Shown here piece by piece: positions 59,371 through 64,000 of a DNA stretch of 64,000 bases (positions are counted from its first letter, which is position 1; the number at the start of each line of letters is the position of its first letter). Both the position numbers and the translations under genes were made by a program. The notes under the pieces are model-generated. The model saw nothing but the letters and a program-made list of their open reading frames with translations. It had not been told where the DNA came from and ran no database searches. The stretch comes from Amphiura filiformis (lineage: Eukaryota > Echinodermata > Ophiuroidea > Amphilepidida > Amphiuridae), in assembly GCF_039555335.1 (NCBI RefSeq), contig NC_092628.1, positions 78,804,713 through 78,868,712 on the forward strand, given 5' to 3'.

Positions 59371-61560
59371 CTAAATGACTATTATTGGTCGGGTGCGAAC
59401 CACACCAAACGGTATAAAACATTCAGCATCTAAACGTTCTCATAGTAGCTAAAAAAGTTCCAAATGTCCAGGGGCGTATGCAAAGGGTATGCGGGTTTTT
59501 GTTAACCTGAAAGCAGCCTATTTTGGACTAATTTCAGTCATTCGGCCCCTGATGTCACTCAGTTATTAAAATGAATTATGCCTAAAGATAAATTTCTTTT
59601 AACGCAAACGGATAGTTCTACCACCAAAGGAATTAATGAATGAAAAATAAAGTAGGCTCAAAAAAGTGAATGACACGGAGTACTTTGAATCATCTCAAAT
59701 GATGGATGTTGTCATTAATGAAAATCGGGACACTGTCCTTCTTGGTGACAATGATGACCATCAATACTTCATAGTCTACTGTTAAGCAACGATATTCGTC
59801 AAAACTGTTAAACAGTGTCCTAAATCAATCATTTTGAAGACCCTCCTAGCAATATAAAAACTTTCATTGAATTGAGAATACGGAATTAAAATAACATGTG
59901 AAATATGAAAGGATGAGAGAAAACAAAATTGTAGGCCGTAAATTTAACGCCCGATCATCAAGTTTATTCAAGTACACCTGGATAGCGGCCAGTTTAATTT
60001 TCAAAATGTTTCCCATCATAAAAGTCGAAGAACCTGATGTAACCTTTCTGTTTATGCTTTGTCTAATGTTCCGATAAGAAAAGTCCAGGAGTTCAACTTA
60101 CTTTATTCATGTTACCGTATTATAAATAGTATTGCTCTAATCAGTGCAAGACAGATTTCGTGGCGTGATTTCTGATAAACGCTCTGGACTAGAAATAACA
60201 TTTGTCATAAAAATTAACGACTACACGCATCCCACCCTTCCACATTTTTTTTAAAAATAAAACTGTCCAAAACTGAGAAAAAAAAATCCACTTTTTGGTC
60301 GGTGTTCAAAAGGTCCAAAATAGCACTTTTTAGGGGGAGGGGTTTAGGCCTACTTTTTACTAAAAAATCTGCGCAAATGCACTTTTTATTTGAAAAAGGG
60401 TCCATTTTTTGAAGTCCAGCACAGTCCCCATATTAAAGATCCAGTGTATGGGCTTGCGACTACCTATATGTAATTAATTGCTGACAAAATATCTTGCATA
60501 AATGTTTGCAAAAAATGTTTTATTATAACATTTTGGCAACATTTTACATTTTAACAATTAAATATTGTTGTAGGCCTATTGTTGTAATGTGTTTTTTTGT
60601 TCATTGTTTGTTTTTTGTTGTTGGTTTTTTTCTAACGCTTTAAAATGTTTGCATGCATAAGCGACAACGTTTTGAAAAAACGTTTTGGCTGGTACATGCA
60701 GTATTTAGTTGGTATAGGCATTCCTCGTTTCTAATGAGGCGCAATTAGTTTGACCTGGTTCAGTAAAGGCTCTTCGGGTTACTAAATTGAACGCAATTTG
60801 ACCCGATGTTAATTACAACTAACTTCTGTTTGGACTAAATAGCCTACAAAACAGGTGCAAAAACATGAGCAAAGTCTGTCGATCTTGAGCAATTTTCATT
60901 CGTACTTTCACTTCCGCATTTCTATTTTTAAATTAACGTGTTGTTGATGCTACAAAAACTAAAACACGCGCTGCCACAAATAATACGAAAAAGGGTTATT
61001 ATTTGGATTTTGTCTTTAAAATGCTTTTATTCATCGTAACAATAATACTAATAAAGGAAACCTAGATTATTTATGAGAAAATAAACTTAAAATATTAAAA
61101 ATTTAATATTGTCAGGTTGTGATAAATAAATAAATAAACATTAACCGCATGTTAGCGGCACGTGCTTGCTTGTAAACAAATCAATCGGGACTTCCCCAGG
61201 CCATCAAACAGCTGTACAGCGTGGCGATCGTTCGGAAAGCATGCAAAAAATGCACGATTTCCTGACGTTGCATTTACAAATATTGCAGAATTTACTTCAA
61301 TTCTCAGCAGGTGGGTCAAAATTTTGGGGCTTTTATTATCTTAAAATATAAAAGAATAAAATTTCTTATTTTTATCATCAATTAATGATAAAATTTCGAC
61401 ATGGACGCAAAATACTTGATTAGCCATGTGAACTTGCGTCCAAATTTGTAAAATACGCGTCTGGACGCAATGACGCACACTAACAGGAAGCCTGGACTGA
61501 CCATTCCAGTATTTTTGTATTGTTAGTTTTATGAACTGCTATTTAGTTTTGTATTTGTAA
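59371..61560. other. Intergenic, nothing recognised
   Basis: AT-rich, with a T-rich stretch near 60590 and an AAAT-type run near 61125. No exon of the second NUP107 copy (exons 1-2) is visible here. Confidence 0.5.
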
Positions 61561-61657
61561 GGATTATCTTTAGATATGAAATTTAAACCTTAGTGTGATT
61601 GGAAGAAAGAGCATGGTTCATCAAGATTAAGTGTCAATCATCATATTTTCTTTTCAG

Positions 61658-61755
61658 GCCCACAAACAGAATGTCATTTGGAGTAATGGAGAACTCACCA
61701 GTACCAAGAGAAGAAACTACAAGTAGAGTGCTGAACAATGAGAGGGTTCGCAAAT
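61658..61755 (+). CDS. NUP107: NUP107 second copy, exon 3
   Basis: Same as 29659-29756 except for one silent base (AAT to AAC). The border with the following intron has the same uncertainty as in copy 1. Confidence 0.75.
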
Positions 61756-63968
61756 GTATCCTTAATGTCAACCTGGTACTGTCTGACTGCTCTTCTTGAT
61801 TATTGCGTAAACTAACTAAGTCACATGATGCTCTTCAGCTCGATTGGCGAATGAGATACCTATGTGATGATAACGTAACTGATTCTATTAGCCAGTCAGA
61901 ATCCCACTTCCGTGCACTTTTACACTATTCTCTGTAGATCTGTCTGTAGATTTGTTTGTCTGTGATTGCTAATGTGAGGCCGACGTAGGTCGTACGGGGC
62001 CCAAAATCGGTGGGTGGATGTAGTTCTGTCCTGGCAAGAAGAAGTTTATGTTTGTTAAGTCATCTGACCCCGGGGACCCCTCCCAGGGGTTATCTGAGGT
62101 CAAATTACTAAAAACTGTTGTATAGGCAGAAACTTGGTGGGTACAGACAACATTTAGAGCCAAAATTTTGGAAGATCATTTTGGGGTCATCCGATGTCAC
62201 CCACAGGTCATCTGAGGTCAAATTAGTAAAAACTGTCATATGGCCATGACACTTGGTGGGTACAGTCAACATTTAGAGCTAAATTTTTGAAAGGTCATTT
62301 TGGGGTCACCAGGGGTCATCTGAGGTCAAATTAGTAAAAGCTGTGATATGGGCATGAAACTTGGTGGGTACAGTCACCATCAGCCAGGTAATAGCGCCAA
62401 ACCGAGAACCGCCAAATATGGGTAACCGCCTATAATGAAATAGAATTAATGTTGTTTGCAAAATGAAACTTGATGCCCAGATTGTATTTCTATGATTTGA
62501 GTAGGAGTTTTGACCCAATTTCCTGCAAAAAGTAAAATGAAAGGGACGTCAAATGAAGTTCTATAACTCTAGGCTTGTCACACAGCTGCATTCTCTCTTT
62601 ATAAATTAGCTGTGGCTTTGTTTAGGCATGGTAATCTGATTTGCCCATTTTTAATTTGTATAATATTCAACAAAATTGTATGATCAATATTTCTTAACCG
62701 ATATATCTCGTAGCCATTGGTTTATTGGACCAAGCTGCAGGCAAGTTTACTACACCAGCACCAATAGGGGGCGCCTCTGTGGCTCGCACTCCTGGCAGTG
62801 GCCTCAAACATAGCTCATGTAAGTATCTAATACGTATTTTTTAAGATTTGAATATTAGGAGAGTTTCAATAGGTTTTCTCGATACACCAAGTTAGAACCA
62901 GCAGAACCTTAGGCGCAACTATTGTGATACACTGATATGTTCATCAATAAAACTACGAAATATTACCATTCAGTGCATATTATTATCATTTGTTTATTTA
63001 GATACTCCAAGAAAACCGCCGATGACCTCACAGTTTGATGTGTCCCAGACAGTAGGAATAACCCCAAACAGGACTCTTCTCACACCAGCTACATTGGTAA
63101 GACTTAATACTCCAAATATTGCACTTGTAAGATTGGGTATGTTACTATAGAATGGTATATCATGTGATGTAGACTACAGGAATTAACCCTAAGTATCTAA
63201 GTACATCTGTCACTTGGCGGAATCAAGCCCAGTCTTGGCAATTTGTTGGGTTTTGACATCATTTTCTACCAGCAGTTCGGGGAATTGAGATCATGTGAAA
63301 TCCTACACATGTGTCTGGATTACAAGCCCCTTTGATAAGGCCATAAGGCAGTCAAAGTGTGAAATTTGCTTGCAGTACTGTAAAGTGATCATTTTCATGT
63401 ACAGTTATTTTCGCGATTGAGGTGAGAGAGACATTTGTGCAATTGCCTAGTCTTGCCCTATACTTGCAATACATACATTATTACATATATTCGCGAGGTG
63501 TTAATTTCGCAGATGAAACTCCATTCGTGAAAATAAAACAATTGAAATGAAAATAATTTTTTGTCGACGAAGTGCAATTAAGCAGCTCTTGCATCGTGAG
63601 AGGGACAAAAAATGGAGAGCTAGCACAGCAAGGCAGTCCAATGCAGCAGACATAATTTTTCATTATTGTTAAAAATATGTAATGTTCTTTGTGTAAATTA
63701 AAGCATAAATAAACAATACATTATTATTATATTATTGTATATTGGTTCACAGTGTAACCATCTTATCAATGATATGTGATTATATCTCATCAGATGTCGA
63801 TGTCTCGGTTTGATCAGAGTCGCCTGAACGCCTCCCTGCTGACTACTCCGCATCAGCAGAGTGGCATTACAGGTGCACTAGAACCATTTGATAGCCCAGA
63901 TGATATGACAGAGAACTTTACATTGAGTAATGTACAGCTGTTGCTAGAAGAAGATCCAGGTGTTGCAG
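61658..63968 (+). CDS. NUP107: Second, partial NUP107 copy: exons 3-6, cut by window end
   Basis: Four exons match the first copy: 61658-61755, 62741-62818, 63002-63096, 63794-63968. All have intact splice sites and frame. By eye there are about 13 differences in 446 exonic bases; four change the protein (Ala to Thr in exon 4; Thr to Ser, Met to Ile, Gly to Ala in exon 6). Introns also match, except that the 29792-30422 element, the ~70 bp beside it and one ~105-bp array unit are missing. Exons 1-2 are not seen upstream; similarity fades between 61500 and 61590. Sequence continues past the edge, so whether a whole gene follows is unknown. Confidence 0.9.
61975..62390. repeat. Tandem array with GAGGTCAAATTA words (copy 2)
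   Basis: Homologous to 30700-31200 but about one 105-bp unit shorter. Confidence 0.85.
62741..62818 (+). CDS. NUP107: NUP107 second copy, exon 4
   Basis: It reads [23 protein letters not shown] has become ACT (Ala to Thr) and one other change is silent. Confidence 0.8.
63002..63096 (+). CDS. NUP107: NUP107 second copy, exon 5
   Basis: Identical to 31827-31921 over all 95 bases. Confidence 0.9.
63794..63968 (+). CDS. NUP107: NUP107 second copy, exon 6
   Basis: Nine base differences from 32601-32775, giving QQSGITGALE in place of [10 protein letters not shown]. The donor is intact. The last window bases follow the copy 1 intron up to where the SINE begins there. Confidence 0.9.
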
Positions 63969-64000
63969 GTGAGTGGTGCAAGTCTTGTTTAGGAAGCACT

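Overview
This is a window of a repeat-rich animal nuclear genome. Every real gene is split by GT-AG introns, there are no bacterial-style operons, and most non-exonic sequence is made of short DNA-transposon derivatives, non-LTR retrotransposon ends and tRNA-derived SINEs. The proteins are close to deuterostome versions and the repeat style suits a marine invertebrate such as an echinoderm or hemichordate. That assignment is an inference; I cannot name the species.

Two protein-coding genes are recognisable, arranged head to head. On the minus strand, 11109 down to 3436, is the 5' part of DNA polymerase lambda (POLL): six exons encode the BRCT domain, a Ser/Pro-rich linker, the 8-kDa dRP-lyase domain, fingers and the start of the palm. 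The C-terminal exons lie beyond the left edge. On the plus strand, 23625-57053, is a complete NUP107 (Y-complex nucleoporin): 24 coding exons, 3009 bp including the stop, about 1002 residues. The 12.5 kb between the two start codons carries no recognisable gene. It is occupied by large fold-back structures (13.1-19.9 kb and 20.2-23.1 kb).

After NUP107 ends, about 4.5 kb of repeats follow. From about 61.58 kb to the window end the 5' part of NUP107 appears again (exons 3-6 with their introns), about 3% different in exons and lacking a 0.63-kb insertion seen in the first copy. This is either an uncollapsed second haplotype or a recent partial tandem duplication.

The introns hold a clear record of mobile elements: several TTAA-flanked fold-back MITE families (piggyBac-like), TA-flanked elements (Tc1/mariner-like), elements with CAGTGGCGTAG ends and 8-bp target duplications (hAT-like), and CR1/L2/Jockey-type LINE 3' ends. 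One intron of NUP107 holds a three-level nest of elements, one SINE is split by a hAT-like element with a perfect 8-bp duplication, and a LINE tail forms the start of a POLL intron at the splice donor. I found no CRISPR array, no phage, and no multi-gene system that I would call new; the interest lies in the insertions and duplications around two housekeeping genes.
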